A stretch of 64,000 nt of DNA from Pseudoalteromonas sp. OOF1S-7 (GCF_022347765.1 NZ_JAKRFZ010000002.1:310001-374000), one strand, 5' to 3'; shown: positions 18,094-33,728, counted from the first letter of the stretch. Program-made: numbers and translations. The notes: generated by a model not told the origin, from the letters alone.

Positions 18094-19053
18094 ATGGACC
18101 CCGTAACGCTCATTCTCGACTACCTCCTCACCGTTGAGGCCTTTTTACTGATTTTTATCATCTTTGTGCTCAAAGGCAGTATTAAATTTGTGCCACAAAA
18201 CCGCGCCTGGATCATAGAAAGGTTTGGTAAATACCAGTCCACCAAAGAAGCTGGTTTGAACTTTATTGTGCCTTTTATCGATCAGGTGTCTGCCGATCGC
18301 AGCCTCAAAGAGCAAGCCGTGGATGTGCCTTCGCAGTCTGCCATCACCCGCGACAACATCTCCTTGATTGTGGACGGCGTGCTGTACTTTAGAGTGCTGG
18401 ACCCTTACAAAGCTACTTATGGCGTGGACGATTACATTTTCGCGGTCACTCAGCTGGCGCAAACCACCATGCGTAGTGAGCTGGGCAAAATGGAGCTGGA
18501 CAAAACCTTTGAAGAGCGCGATATGCTCAATACCAATATTGTCTCTGCCATCAATGCCGCATCCGACCCCTGGGGCATTCAGGTACTCAGATATGAGATC
18601 AAAGACATAGTGCCACCCAACTCCGTCATGGAAGCCATGGAAGCGCAAATGAAGGCAGAGCGGGTTAAACGTGCACAGATCCTGGAATCGGAAGGCGACA
18701 GGCAAGCCGCCATCAACGTGGCCGAGGGTAAAAAACAAGCCCAGGTACTGGCTGCAGAGGCCGAAAAAGCCGAGCAGATCCTCAAAGCAGAGGGTGAAGC
18801 AAAAGCCATAATCGCCGTCGCTGAGGCGCAAGCAGATGCGCTAAGAAAAGTCGGTGAAGCCGCCAACACCGAGGAAGGCCAAAAAGCCATTCAGCTCGAC
18901 CTGGCCAGCAAAGCCATTGTAGCCAAAGAAGCCATTGCCCGCGAATCATCCGTGGTCTTGTTACCTGAAAGCGGCACCGACCCCAGCTCTTTGGTGGCTC
19001 AGGGCATGTCGATCATCAACAGCCTGAATAAAAAGCAGAAGGAGCAGCCGTGA
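18094..19053 (+). CDS. SPFH/Band 7 membrane protein (stomatin, QmcA-like)
   Basis: A 319-residue membrane scaffold protein. It has an N-terminal membrane helix (about 10-28), then the Band 7 domain starting NRAWIIERFGKYQ and including DNISLIVDGVLYFRV and FEERDMLN. A long Ala/Glu-rich coiled coil (about 185-275, VAEGKKQAQVLAAEAEKAE) drives oligomerisation. QmcA-type proteins form large membrane rings linked to FtsH quality control and membrane microdomains. AAGGAATAAAC precedes the ATG. It is translationally coupled to the NfeD gene, whose GTG start overlaps its stop codon. Confidence 0.9.
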   Translation: MDPVTLILDYLLTVEAFLLIFIIFVLKGSIKFVPQNRAWIIERFGKYQSTKEAGLNFIVPFIDQVSADRSLKEQAVDVPSQSAITRDNISLIVDGVLYFRVLDPYKATYGVDDYIFAVTQLAQTTMRSELGKMELDKTFEERDMLNTNIVSAINAASDPWGIQVLRYEIKDIVPPNSVMEAMEAQMKAERVKRAQILESEGDRQAAINVAEGKKQAQVLAAEAEKAEQILKAEGEAKAIIAVAEAQADALRKVGEAANTEEGQKAIQLDLASKAIVAKEAIARESSVVLLPESGTDPSSLVAQGMSIINSLNKKQKEQP

Positions 19054-19511
19054 CCCTGTTTGTTGAACACCTGAGCCAGATCCTGATTGTACTCGGGCTG
19101 CTGGCTTTAATCATAGAAGTCGCCGTACTGGGCTTTGCCACCTTTGTGCTGTTTTTCCTCGGCCTGTCACTGGTCCTGAGTGGCTTAATGATGTCGGTGG
19201 GCTTACTGGACGCCACCCTGATGAACGCGCTGTGGGTCAATGCGGTATTAACCGCCGCTCTGGCAGCTGTACTTTGGCAACCGCTCAAACGTATGCAAGC
19301 CAAAACGCAAAGCACAGAAGTAAACAGCGACTTTGCCGACATCACCTTGGTACTTAGCGACGACCTTAACGAGCAAAGCCAGCTCACCCATGCCTACTCA
19401 GGGATCACCTGGCAGCTAAAAAGCGAAACGCCTATTGCAAAAGGCACCACAGTCAAAGTGGTCAAGAAAAGCGTCGGGGTGCTGTGGGTGGCAGCGCTCG
19501 GTGACGAGTGA
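19050..19511 (+). CDS. NfeD-like membrane protein partner of stomatin
   Basis: A 153-residue NfeD-type protein: two or three membrane helices in the first 80 residues, then a C-terminal OB-fold domain (HAYSGITWQLKSETPIAKGTTVKVVK). The GTG start at 19050 overlaps the stop codon of the upstream Band 7 gene, a hallmark of the conserved stomatin-NfeD operon. The pair is thought to act together in membrane organisation; E. coli YbbK/QmcA-YbbJ is the model. Confidence 0.88.
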   Translation: MTLFVEHLSQILIVLGLLALIIEVAVLGFATFVLFFLGLSLVLSGLMMSVGLLDATLMNALWVNAVLTAALAAVLWQPLKRMQAKTQSTEVNSDFADITLVLSDDLNEQSQLTHAYSGITWQLKSETPIAKGTTVKVVKKSVGVLWVAALGDE

Positions 19512-19721
19512 CAGAAACACCTTTTCGCAGCGCAAGGCAGTGAGGTCAGGGAAGACCGATGGACTCAGCTACAGTGTAGTGTCACAATAAACTTGGCCAT
19601 CTGAATTAAAGTATTAATATACACCTCAGAATCAGCCGATTCTGGCGAACGTACTGAGTACCACTTACCAGATAAACCATCATTGCACCAATAAACTCCA
19701 CCACTTAAAACAAGGAATAAC

Positions 19722-20168
19722 ATGCACGTAAGACCCGCAAAACAAAAGGATTTAGATACCCTCAGCCAGATTTGTTTAGAGTCATTTGATCGTGCCCTGG
19801 CGGATACCTTACCCGCGGCGGGCCGGGATACTTTTAAGGCAATCGCCACCCCTGCTGCGATTGCGGCGCGTCTGGCGGAGGATAACCAAGTTTTGGTGGC
19901 TGAAATTGCAGGCAAGCCTGTTGGTATGCTTGAGCTAAAGGCGGGTCGCCATATCGCCATGCTGTTTGTTGCCCCGGCTCAGCAACATAAAGGGGTTGGC
20001 AAAGCCCTGATTAATGCCGCATTTGAACTGGCCACGGAGCAGAGCGTTACGGTTTCGGCTTCGCTGCCATCCGTGGGGGCTTATCAAAAGTATGGTTTTG
20101 AATTGGCCGGGGAGGTTGCCGAGTCCGGCGGCCTGGTTTATCAGCCCATGGAAGCCACACTGCCTTAG
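19722..20168 (+). CDS. GNAT family N-acetyltransferase
   Basis: A 148-residue acetyltransferase. The acetyl-CoA binding motif A is VAPAQQHKGVGKALINAA (about residues 87-104), a good Q-x-x-G-x-G match, and the C-terminal YQKYGF matches the family. AAGGAATAAC lies before the ATG. The substrate is unknown; it may be an amine of a protein or a small molecule. It is a single gene with a 210-bp upstream gap in which nothing else was recognised. Confidence 0.82.
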   Translation: MHVRPAKQKDLDTLSQICLESFDRALADTLPAAGRDTFKAIATPAAIAARLAEDNQVLVAEIAGKPVGMLELKAGRHIAMLFVAPAQQHKGVGKALINAAFELATEQSVTVSASLPSVGAYQKYGFELAGEVAESGGLVYQPMEATLP

Positions 20169-20180
20169 CCGCTTTAATAG

Positions 20181-23934
<3,754 letters not shown>

Positions 23935-24281
23935 CTAAGCGCTGAGTACTTAGACACCGACGATAATTAGCGTGTTCAGTACTCTGACGAGAATGATGTT
24001 GCGACTGGGGAATCAATCAGTCTGCCTTACTCTCATAATACCATTGGACGATGTGATCCACAGCCCGCACGCTCAAACGCCCGTGCATTTGCCCTGGCAG
24101 TTCATTATTATTACACAAGCAAGGCTATCGCTCACTTTTCTGCTAAGCAAGATTAAGCGAGCTTTGAGTGACTTAACTAGCTGAAATATATACTTTGTCA
24201 TACCTGTGTCGGGGTGTTGACGTACACTTTCAGCACAGACATGCGTAAAACAAATAACAGCACAGCAGATAGGATATAAAA
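23935..24281. other. Intergenic gap, nothing recognised
   Basis: A 347-bp stretch between the kinase pair and the XRE gene. Only short unsupported ORFs occur. TTGACG at 24217-24222 could be a -35 element for the XRE gene, but no convincing -10 lies at the right distance. Confidence 0.5.
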
Positions 24282-24749
24282 ATGATAATCAGGAAACTCA
24301 GATTGCAACGTGGCTGGTCTCAGGAGCAACTGGCTGAGTATAGCGGCTTAAGTATTCGCACCATTCAGCGCATTGAGCGTGGTCAGGGCCCCAGCCTGGA
24401 GTCATTAAAGTCGTTAGCTGCTGTATTTGAAACTAACATCGCAGACCTTAAAGAGGAGCCAGATAGCATGTCACAGGATTCAATCACTCAACAAGAACAG
24501 CGTGTCATAGAACAAGTGCGCGCCATTAAAGATTTTTACTCTCATTTAATCACTTATGTGCTGGTAAATTTAGTACTCTTCGCCATCAACTTTTTCACCA
24601 GCCCGGGCTATATCTGGGCCTGGTGGCCTGCACTCGGCTGGGGGATCGGACTGCTCAGCCACTGGGCGAGCGCGTTTGAAGTATTTGATCTGTTTGGCGC
24701 AAAATGGGAGAAACGCCAGATAGAGAAACGCCTGGGCAGAAAGCTCTGA
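24282..24749 (+). CDS. XRE-type HTH regulator with C-terminal 2TM domain
   Basis: A 155-residue protein. An HTH_3 domain fills residues 1-59 (RLQRGWSQEQLAEYSGLSIRTIQRIERG is the classical Cro/CI pattern). The C-terminal half (about 75-150) is a 2TM domain: two hydrophobic helices ending in a basic region. Such proteins are membrane-tethered DNA-binding proteins, widespread in Alteromonadales and Bacteroidetes, with no settled function. AGGATATAAAA precedes the ATG. It converges on the hybrid kinase gene with a 43-bp gap. Confidence 0.82.
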   Translation: MIIRKLRLQRGWSQEQLAEYSGLSIRTIQRIERGQGPSLESLKSLAAVFETNIADLKEEPDSMSQDSITQQEQRVIEQVRAIKDFYSHLITYVLVNLVLFAINFFTSPGYIWAWWPALGWGIGLLSHWASAFEVFDLFGAKWEKRQIEKRLGRKL

Positions 24750-24792
24750 ATAAAGGCAAGCAGAACTCATTTTGCCATTGCACACCTTGCAC

Positions 24793-27108
<2,316 letters not shown>

Positions 27109-27190
27109 TTATTCAAAACTCTAGAAGACAGATGCAGGCTTGTAAAGTGAGTGAAAGTGCCCGACTCCAATATTGTCTGGCACTTTGATT

Positions 27191-27207
27191 TGACACAATG
27201 TGTGTCA
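27191..27207. promoter_or_regulatory. 17-bp palindrome between kinase and PaeA-like genes
   Basis: TGACACA and TGTGTCA flank a 3-base centre. It lies downstream of the PaeA-like gene and 131 bp upstream of the kinase start, so it could be a kinase operator or part of a terminator. Confidence 0.3.
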
Positions 27208-27233
27208 TCCTAACCAGGGTGTGCTTGAGGTTT

Positions 27234-27259
27234 GCGGATGCCAATCGCGGATGCCAATC
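27234..27259. repeat. 13-bp tandem duplication
   Basis: GCGGATGCCAATC occurs twice without a gap, just downstream of the PaeA-like stop codon. It looks like a local slippage duplication. Confidence 0.7.
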
Positions 27260-27268
27260 GCAGAAGGT

Positions 27269-28564
27269 TTAGCTGCGGCTCACTTCAATCTGCTTGATGG
27301 CCAGGCCCTGTATCTCCGTCACTTTAAAAGTAAAGCCTTCAATTTCTATCGTTTCGCCCTGATGCGGAAAATGTCGGCAATGATGGATCAGGTAACCCGC
27401 CAGCGTCTCAATTGAGTCAACAGGCATGAACTCATACTCGACCACCGACAGCTGAAAGTCTTTCATCGACATGTCACCCTGCACCAGCCAGCGCGACGCA
27501 TCTTTTTGCCGAAACTGGGCTTCTATCGCTTCGCTGTCTTTAAGCGCAATAAAGTTCAATATGCTGGACAAAGTCACCATACCCACCACAGTGGCAAACT
27601 CATTGATCACCACCGCAGTATTGCACGGATGTGCCTTCAGCGCGTTCAGTGCATCAGACAAGCTCAGCGTATCGAGCAGGATCACCGGCTGCAAAAAGGC
27701 CTCCTGCTGCGCATCCAGTAGTGGACGGCCTGCCAACAAATTACTTAACAGTTGCTTCGCCTCCACAGCCGCAATCACCTGATCTAAGCTACCGTCACAC
27801 AGTAAATACTGCTGAAAACTTCGGCTTTGTACTTGTGTAGCCAGCGTTTTTTCATCGTCACGGATATTCAGCCACTCAACGGCATCGCGATTGATCATCG
27901 CCTGGGTAATGCTGGTCTGATCCAGATCCAGCACATTACCGATTATGTTGTGCTCATGTACACCCAGCTCGCCTTGTTCCGCGCTCTGGTCAACCACCGC
28001 AAACAAATCGTCCCGGGTGATCAGCTCATCACGCTGATTGGGTAATTTGAATGCGCGGATAATCACATCCGCCATCAGATTAAACAACCAGATAACAGGT
28101 TTAAACAGCCAGACACTTGCCAGCATCAGGCTGATAAAGCGCATTGCAATTGACTCGGGGATCACCATAGCAACCCGTTTGGGCAATAAGTCGGCAAACA
28201 ACACAAACATCGCAGTGATCAATAAAAACGACAGCACGGTAGAGATTTGCAACAAAACCGCATGATATTGGCTTACATCGGCAACGAATAGTGCAGTAAC
28301 CACTTGTGATGCCTGATAGAGATAGGGCGTAAATACCGACTCGCCAATCATACCAGCAACAATCGCCAGCGCGTTCAGTACAACCTGAACGGCCGCAAAA
28401 AACTGGTGTGCATTGGCCTGCAAATACATCACTTTTTTAGCGCGGAGATCGCCCAGGTCCAGCCTGCTTTGCAGTTTAACTTTGCGTGCAGCAGCCAGCG
28501 AGATTTCGCACAAAGCAAATACAGCGCTCATAACAATAAGCAAAAAAACCCATATAAGGTCCAA
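27269..28564 (-). CDS. CNNM/CorC-family membrane protein, PaeA/YtfL-like
   Basis: A 431-residue protein with a DUF21 membrane domain (first ~190 residues; AVFALCEISLAAARKVKL and LFADLLPKRVAMVIPE), two CBS domains (about 215-340) and a C-terminal CorC_HlyC domain (VQGDMSMKDF to GFTFKVTEI). The order and motifs match E. coli YtfL, now called PaeA and reported as a cadaverine/putrescine exporter; other family members affect Mg or Co. The start appears to be TTG with AGGTG upstream. It is monocistronic on the minus strand between the hybrid kinase and the AraC gene. Confidence 0.82.
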   Translation of the reverse strand: MDLIWVFLLIVMSAVFALCEISLAAARKVKLQSRLDLGDLRAKKVMYLQANAHQFFAAVQVVLNALAIVAGMIGESVFTPYLYQASQVVTALFVADVSQYHAVLLQISTVLSFLLITAMFVLFADLLPKRVAMVIPESIAMRFISLMLASVWLFKPVIWLFNLMADVIIRAFKLPNQRDELITRDDLFAVVDQSAEQGELGVHEHNIIGNVLDLDQTSITQAMINRDAVEWLNIRDDEKTLATQVQSRSFQQYLLCDGSLDQVIAAVEAKQLLSNLLAGRPLLDAQQEAFLQPVILLDTLSLSDALNALKAHPCNTAVVINEFATVVGMVTLSSILNFIALKDSEAIEAQFRQKDASRWLVQGDMSMKDFQLSVVEYEFMPVDSIETLAGYLIHHCRHFPHQGETIEIEGFTFKVTEIQGLAIKQIEVSRS

Positions 28565-28644
28565 TTACACACCTGACGGTTAAATAGAATTCGAGCGCGA
28601 TATATACGCCCAATCCATGTTGCTGGCAATAAAAAAATCGCTAT

Positions 28645-29382
28645 TTACACAAATAATTGGCGGGCATATTTACCCGGGGTGATCCTCAGAATCTGCTTAA
28701 ATTCCCGGGTGAGATGTGCCTGATCAGAAAACCCGCACGCCAGCGCCAATTGTGCCAGATTTGTCAAAGGGTTATCCCTGAGCTGCTGTTGCGCATTGCG
28801 GATCCGATAGATACGAGCCAGGTATTTGGGAGTCAGCTCTGATTGCGCTTTGACCTGCCGCTCTAACTGGCGCATACACAGTGGCACCATGCGGTAAGCA
28901 TCTTCAAGCGGGTTCAGCTGCATCAGTTTATTGATCAGCAGATAAGTGTGTTGCAATTCACAGCCCGGGTCGGGCGCTGAAGCAGAAAAATCCACCAGCC
29001 ACTGCTCAAGCGTACTGATTGCCGGTGCTTGCCTGAGCTGCTTTGCCAGCTCATATAAACCTGACGCCGACAACAAAGGATACACAGCCTCACGGAGCGC
29101 TTTAAACCTTGCCGGAAACAGCCGGATCCCGGCAAACTCAGCCCCGGCACTATAACTTAGCTCTACAGATTGTTTTGCAGGGGCCTGGATATGAAAAGGC
29201 GCAGCTATTTTATGCCCATCCAGTGCCAACTCGCCTTTAAGCACAAACATGATCCCCTGAGCACCATCGCAGGGCAACCAGCGAGTACCCGTTTGCGCAG
29301 CACGTGCAAACCACACGGCCTGCACGTATCGTCCTGTATGGCCATCCGGTTGATGGCGTTGTAAAGTTAACTCATTGTGCAT
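28645..29382 (-). CDS. AraC family transcriptional regulator
   Basis: A 245-residue regulator. The N-terminal half is a cupin-like sensing region (GIMFVLKGELALDG). The C-terminal ~100 residues are the AraC double HTH (IRNAQQQLRDNPLTNLAQLALACGFSDQAHLTREFKQ, then ITPGKYAR). The ATG at 29382 lies inside the last codons of the upstream AhpD-like gene (ATGCACAATGA), giving an 11-bp overlap and translational coupling; a longer in-frame start is less likely. It probably controls its own operon. Confidence 0.85.
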   Translation of the reverse strand: MHNELTLQRHQPDGHTGRYVQAVWFARAAQTGTRWLPCDGAQGIMFVLKGELALDGHKIAAPFHIQAPAKQSVELSYSAGAEFAGIRLFPARFKALREAVYPLLSASGLYELAKQLRQAPAISTLEQWLVDFSASAPDPGCELQHTYLLINKLMQLNPLEDAYRMVPLCMRQLERQVKAQSELTPKYLARIYRIRNAQQQLRDNPLTNLAQLALACGFSDQAHLTREFKQILRITPGKYARQLFV

Positions 29383-29815
29383 CTGGGTCAGGTTTAAACA
29401 TTTTAACAACGCGGTTCCAGGCATTGATAGCGTTGATGGCGACCGTCAGGGTAACCAGGGCATCATCACTGAATACCTCAGACAATTCGGTATACAAAGT
29501 ATCCTCAATCGGCCGGGCGTTTGTCAATTGCTCGCACAGAGCAAGCGCTAATCGTTCCTGCTTGGTAAAGCCCGACATATCCCGCCAGGCATTGAGGGCA
29601 ATGATCCGTTTGGCGCATTCACCCTGCTCCATCGCCTGACGACTGTGCATGGCAATACAATAGCCACACTGGTTCAACTGAGACGCTCTGAGCTTAACCA
29701 GCTCCCAGAGTTTAATATCCAGATTACGGGTGACTTCGTCATTCAGTAATTGCTCCTGAACAAAGAGGTGCTGCATCAGCTTTGGGGCGCATTGTAAATA
29801 ATTGGCTCTTTTCAT
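29372..29815 (-). CDS. Carboxymuconolactone decarboxylase (AhpD-like) family protein
   Basis: A 147-residue all-helical protein with the AhpD-type redox motif CGYCIAMH, meaning two Cys with a following His. Such proteins act as thiol peroxidases or alkylhydroperoxidase partners. The second ATG at 29815 is chosen because AGGAA is 7 bases before it, whereas it abuts the first ATG at 29821. It is coupled to the AraC gene, a frequent pair in which AraC controls the small peroxidase-like gene in response to a toxic organic compound (inference). Confidence 0.82.
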   Translation of the reverse strand: MKRANYLQCAPKLMQHLFVQEQLLNDEVTRNLDIKLWELVKLRASQLNQCGYCIAMHSRQAMEQGECAKRIIALNAWRDMSGFTKQERLALALCEQLTNARPIEDTLYTELSEVFSDDALVTLTVAINAINAWNRVVKMFKPDPDAQ

Positions 29816-29913
29816 GGTCATTTCCTGTTATCTAGTTAATGACCATAAGACTACCTACAACCGCGACATCAGAATTGAAGAAAAACGACTTTTGCGCCCC
29901 AACAGCTAAATGT

Positions 29914-30987
29914 TCAAAGCAAATTATGCTGCTTTATGAATTCGACCAATTCGCTGGCAATGTGCTGATGTTCTCGTGCAGTTGGGTGCCAAATGCAACC
30001 TTCCAGTGGCGACACAAAGGTATTGGCATACACCTGCTCTATGCCCTCGCTGGCGAGCTGGCGTAGCGCAGTTTCGGTGGCAGGAATAATAAAATCATAG
30101 GGGTACGCCGGGCGAGGCATCACCACAATGGCAACACCGGGATAGCGGCTGCGCAATGCGTGAACAAAGTCAACCATTGCCTCTTCCCAGGCCAGTTTGA
30201 CTTCTTCTATGTTTTGCCAGGGTTCATGTGGCTGGGGGTCCGTACTAAAGTCATTGGTACCAAACTCAAGCACAATTAAGTTAGGAAAGCGTTCCTGATA
30301 AGACAAGTTATCGCCATACACTGCAGAAAGCTGGTCAACATAGTCCACCAATGTATGGTGTGCCTGATTGCCATTCCAGTTACGGATCAAGCCAAGTCCG
30401 GAATATGAAACTTGAGTAAATGTACTGTTCAACTGCTGCGCCGCAACATAAGGAAAAGCCAGCCGTGCATTGCTGGAGTCGACAATTTCCTGCCAGTCAC
30501 ATTGGCGTTTGGTGGATTCACTGCCAAACCCCGCACTAATTGAATCGCCAATAAACAGAATATGAGGTTGCGTCTCCCACACCCCTTCCAATCTGCCATC
30601 GACCTCGACATGCAGCAGCTTACTGCGTGATTGGTAATGCTCCCAGCGCTTGACCACTTCGATGAGGACACGGCCCGCGTGTGCCTGTTCAAACAGAACA
30701 AAACGCTCGGTCTCGCCCGTCGTCGCTGTTTCTATCTTGCGATGCAGCTGACCATCGACTAATACATCAAATTGGTCACCATACCCCTGAAGGCGAATGG
30801 CAATGGACTTGCCTACCAATTGAGTGTGGATGGTCGTTCCGGGCCAGTTAAACTCCACGCTGCCTTGTTGATAGTTTTTATGTACCCGGCCCTCATAGAT
30901 CAGCGCGTGGTGGGTTGCAGGTAAAACCGTGGCAAAACCACTGAGGCTGATAGTCAGCCCCAGCAAGATAAGTATTAAGCGACACAT
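29914..30987 (-). CDS. SGNH esterase, carbohydrate esterase family 2-like
   Basis: A 357-residue secreted esterase from the ATG at 30987 (AAAGGAACTAGTT upstream); a longer frame adds 43 non-signal residues. After the signal peptide, residues ~25-135 form a jelly-roll domain (YEGRVH, VEFNWPGTTI), then the SGNH catalytic domain: GDS block FIGDSISAGFG with Ser149, the GTND block LEFGTNDFS, and a terminal HPTAREHQHIA supplying His. This two-domain order is that of CE2 acetyl-xylan or glucomannan deacetylases. It probably removes acetyl groups from polysaccharide outside the cell or in the periplasm. Confidence 0.85.
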   Translation of the reverse strand: MCRLILILLGLTISLSGFATVLPATHHALIYEGRVHKNYQQGSVEFNWPGTTIHTQLVGKSIAIRLQGYGDQFDVLVDGQLHRKIETATTGETERFVLFEQAHAGRVLIEVVKRWEHYQSRSKLLHVEVDGRLEGVWETQPHILFIGDSISAGFGSESTKRQCDWQEIVDSSNARLAFPYVAAQQLNSTFTQVSYSGLGLIRNWNGNQAHHTLVDYVDQLSAVYGDNLSYQERFPNLIVLEFGTNDFSTDPQPHEPWQNIEEVKLAWEEAMVDFVHALRSRYPGVAIVVMPRPAYPYDFIIPATETALRQLASEGIEQVYANTFVSPLEGCIWHPTAREHQHIASELVEFIKQHNLL

Positions 30988-31239
30988 AACTAGTTCCTTT
31001 TTTGTTAAAAAAGTAAACCTAGTGTTTAATTGATAACTCCACAAGCCAGCTAAATTGAATTTTTCTAAATCAGTCCATCCCGACAAACTGTTTCTGATTG
31101 CTTTCCATCTTTCCACGACGCAATGTGCATCAGCAGCACCAAAAACCCGACAAAATAATGAGGTTTATCCAAACATCCCTCTTTTATTCCTATTTAAAAC
31201 GCCATATAGTTAATAAAAGTTAGCTAAAAAATTAACCAA

Positions 31240-31839
31240 ATGAATAAATCTACGCTATACCATAGTGCGGTCACAACATGCCTTATGATGCTCGCCGGCT
31301 GTAACTTGTTGGCGACCTCAGCACCACCTGCACAGGTCAATACAGCCTCTAGTTGCCCATTGCCCGAAGTTGAACACCCAGACCTGGCACCGCTTCCTGT
31401 ACAGAGTCTGCCTGAAGATGTGATAGCAATCAGCGGCCAGGGTGGATTGTGCAATGCACGCAGCTATAAGGTAACCCGTGATTTTACTATCTGGCGAGCC
31501 TGGAACAGCACCTACAAAGGGTCTAAATTCGGTAAATGGTGGTCGCTTGAAAAGCCGCTCGGGCCGGTTGCACACTACCGTGCTGCACTCAACATATGCC
31601 CAAAGTATTCGCCACTGGACATGCTGGTTCGTTGTACACTCAAAGCAGGCAGTCAGGTCGTGATAGGGCCTGGCCAGAGCGCTCAGTGTAGCGACTATTT
31701 TACCTACCCACAGTCCGATACCAACCAGCTTTATCTCGCTGATGCCGGGCAGGTAACAATGAATTGCGCCACTTTCTACGGAGAATTTTCCTGGCGTGAA
31801 GCAACATCCCATGAAGCCACGGCAGAAAAACAGAACTAA
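31240..31839 (+). CDS. Lipoprotein of unknown function
   Basis: A 199-residue predicted lipoprotein (LMMLAGC, Cys21). The mature part contains many Cys (CPLP, GGLCNA, NICPKY, VRCTL, QCSDYF, MNCATF), enough for three disulphides, and a Trp/aromatic-rich stretch (FTIWRAWNSTYKG, KWWSL). This suggests a compact disulphide-bonded surface or periplasmic domain. No family is recognised. It is divergent from the CE2 esterase and lies upstream of the SUMF1 gene on the same strand, separated by 245 bp in which nothing was recognised. Confidence 0.65.
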   Translation: MNKSTLYHSAVTTCLMMLAGCNLLATSAPPAQVNTASSCPLPEVEHPDLAPLPVQSLPEDVIAISGQGGLCNARSYKVTRDFTIWRAWNSTYKGSKFGKWWSLEKPLGPVAHYRAALNICPKYSPLDMLVRCTLKAGSQVVIGPGQSAQCSDYFTYPQSDTNQLYLADAGQVTMNCATFYGEFSWREATSHEATAEKQN

Positions 31840-32084
31840 CATCCACCCGCTTAATGAGGTGGGTTGAATTGCACGATTCTGGCTCTCATTTCGATAACGT
31901 GCAGTCAGAGTAAACAAAACGGAGTGATTGCAGTGGATTTCCCTCTCTGCTATCCACTTCTTAAGTAAATGATTTTATTGCTTATATAATCTATCTAATT
32001 TCTCACATTAGCACTATCAGAAGTACAATAAGACCTGCCTCTCGCCAACGGCTAGTGTTGCCATACACTTAGAGAGGAGATGTT

Positions 32085-33683
32085 ATGATTTTACCAATTA
32101 GTTCAGTGCTGCTCAGTGCGACATCAGCTCAGATGCTTAGTGCGCCTATAGAGCCCGCACTGGTTACCGTTAAAGATCAGGCCCAGCAAATAGATTTGCA
32201 GATGGGTAAATATGAAGTTACGGTTGCAGAGTTTTCTCGCTTCGTGGCTGCCACGAATTATCAGGTGCCAAAAAAGTGTATGCTGTTTACCTCAACACGC
32301 TGGCCGGATCCTGACGCTCCGGGTAATTGGAACGACCCGGAGTTGGTTGAAGACCCCTATCGTCCCGTAGTCTGTATCGGGATTTCAGGCGCTATGGCAT
32401 ATTCACAGTGGCTGGCTGAACAGACGGGCAAACCCTATCGCTTACCGACCTTAGAAGAGTGGCAGCTGGCAGCCTCTGCAGGGACAGCCAGCCGACTCCC
32501 GTTTGGCGAAGACTGGCAACAAACACAGATCTGTAAGTATGAAAATACCGAAGATCTGGCAAACCTGGCGGGTATGCAAATTGATCATCAACACCGTTAT
32601 GAATCCAGTGCAGCATGTAACGATGGAGCTGTTTACCATACAGTTGTTGGTATGTACCGTCCCAATGGATTTGGCCTGCACGATATGCTGGGCAATGTAA
32701 AAGAACTATTGCAAAGCTGCCATAGCTGGGATCGGGAAAATCCACAAAAGTGCACCCAATACCATGTGGCTGGCGAGGGTTGGCACTGGCAGACACGTGG
32801 GGTATTCAACTCAGATACCATAGCGGCAGATTTTTACGGCAGTATTGAAGGGTTTCGTCTGGTGTTAGACCAGCCCGCCATGACAAAAGAAACGCCGTTT
32901 GACGCCCAGTTTGCCGAAGCCGTCTCACAAGCACAGCACCAGGCCAGACAGGCCCATTTGCAGCTTCAGCAGCTCCCTGCTGCGCCAACAGGAGTGCGTG
33001 TCTCACGTGATACCAGAAACCGGGTCACTATCAGCTGGCAAGAAATGGAGGAGCAATCCATTCGTTATACGGTGTATCGAAGCTACATTGATCCTCAGGG
33101 CGAGCTGAGCCGAGAATATCAGCAGATTGGCAAAGTCCTGACAGCTGGCCAGTACATCGATCAGCTCCCCGGCAGTGGCCGGGCAAGTTACACCGTAGCG
33201 GCCTTAAGTTTAGCTGGCCAGGGTCCATTCAGTGCTCCGATAGCAATCGGGCAACACCCGGTATTTGAGGTCGGACAACGCATTGAGGCTGAGCACTATC
33301 TTGCCCAGGATAACGCCTATATTATTGCACGGACGGAAAACCGCGGGCAAAGCCTGGCCTTTAGCGAAAACCCCCGTCACTACCCTACGGGAGATAAGCC
33401 CTTACTGCCGGCATGGAGTAGCTACCAGTTCATCAGCCGATCACCACAAAACGTTGAATTACAAATGAAACTGAGAGCGGATGTCGGAGCCCGGATAGAG
33501 ATTTGGCAAGGTCACCACCTGGTCGCTCGGGTAGAGAATATACCGCCCGACTCAATGCACTTAATCAAAGTACCCGCAAACCTGATTGCTTCCAATGCTC
33601 CTCTGGAGATCCGGGCGCTTGGTCAGCAGTGGTTTATGATTGACTGGATGCAGTTTAACCAACAGCTGGAGGCCGTGCCATAA
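32085..33683 (+). CDS. SUMF1/FGE-sulfatase-domain protein with FN3 and C-terminal beta domain
   Basis: A 532-residue exported protein (AGAGAGGAG before the ATG; short signal peptide). Residues ~35-265 are a formylglycine-generating-enzyme fold: MGKYEVTVAEFSRF, YRLPTLEEWQLAA, NGFGLHDMLGNVKE and the end GFRLVL. The RGGS and paired catalytic Cys of true sulfatase activators are absent, so it is a lectin-like or structural SUMF1 homologue, not an FGE. A fibronectin III domain (about 300-385) and a beta-rich C-terminal module resembling a carbohydrate-binding domain follow. It is likely to act at the cell surface in adhesion or glycan binding (inference). Confidence 0.75.
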   Translation: MILPISSVLLSATSAQMLSAPIEPALVTVKDQAQQIDLQMGKYEVTVAEFSRFVAATNYQVPKKCMLFTSTRWPDPDAPGNWNDPELVEDPYRPVVCIGISGAMAYSQWLAEQTGKPYRLPTLEEWQLAASAGTASRLPFGEDWQQTQICKYENTEDLANLAGMQIDHQHRYESSAACNDGAVYHTVVGMYRPNGFGLHDMLGNVKELLQSCHSWDRENPQKCTQYHVAGEGWHWQTRGVFNSDTIAADFYGSIEGFRLVLDQPAMTKETPFDAQFAEAVSQAQHQARQAHLQLQQLPAAPTGVRVSRDTRNRVTISWQEMEEQSIRYTVYRSYIDPQGELSREYQQIGKVLTAGQYIDQLPGSGRASYTVAALSLAGQGPFSAPIAIGQHPVFEVGQRIEAEHYLAQDNAYIIARTENRGQSLAFSENPRHYPTGDKPLLPAWSSYQFISRSPQNVELQMKLRADVGARIEIWQGHHLVARVENIPPDSMHLIKVPANLIASNAPLEIRALGQQWFMIDWMQFNQQLEAVP

Positions 33684-33728
33684 TAAGACGGCCTGCTGTA
33701 TACTAAAGGTTATGCTGCACACTTCACA

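Noticed and set aside
18145..18831. 228-codon ORF antisense to the Band 7 gene
   Set aside because: Frame shadow of a long, well-conserved gene; low-complexity His/Gly/Phe content typical of antisense coiled-coil codons.
31318..31917. 199-codon ORF antisense to the lipoprotein at 31240
   Set aside because: The plus-strand gene has a lipobox and start signals; the antisense frame has neither.
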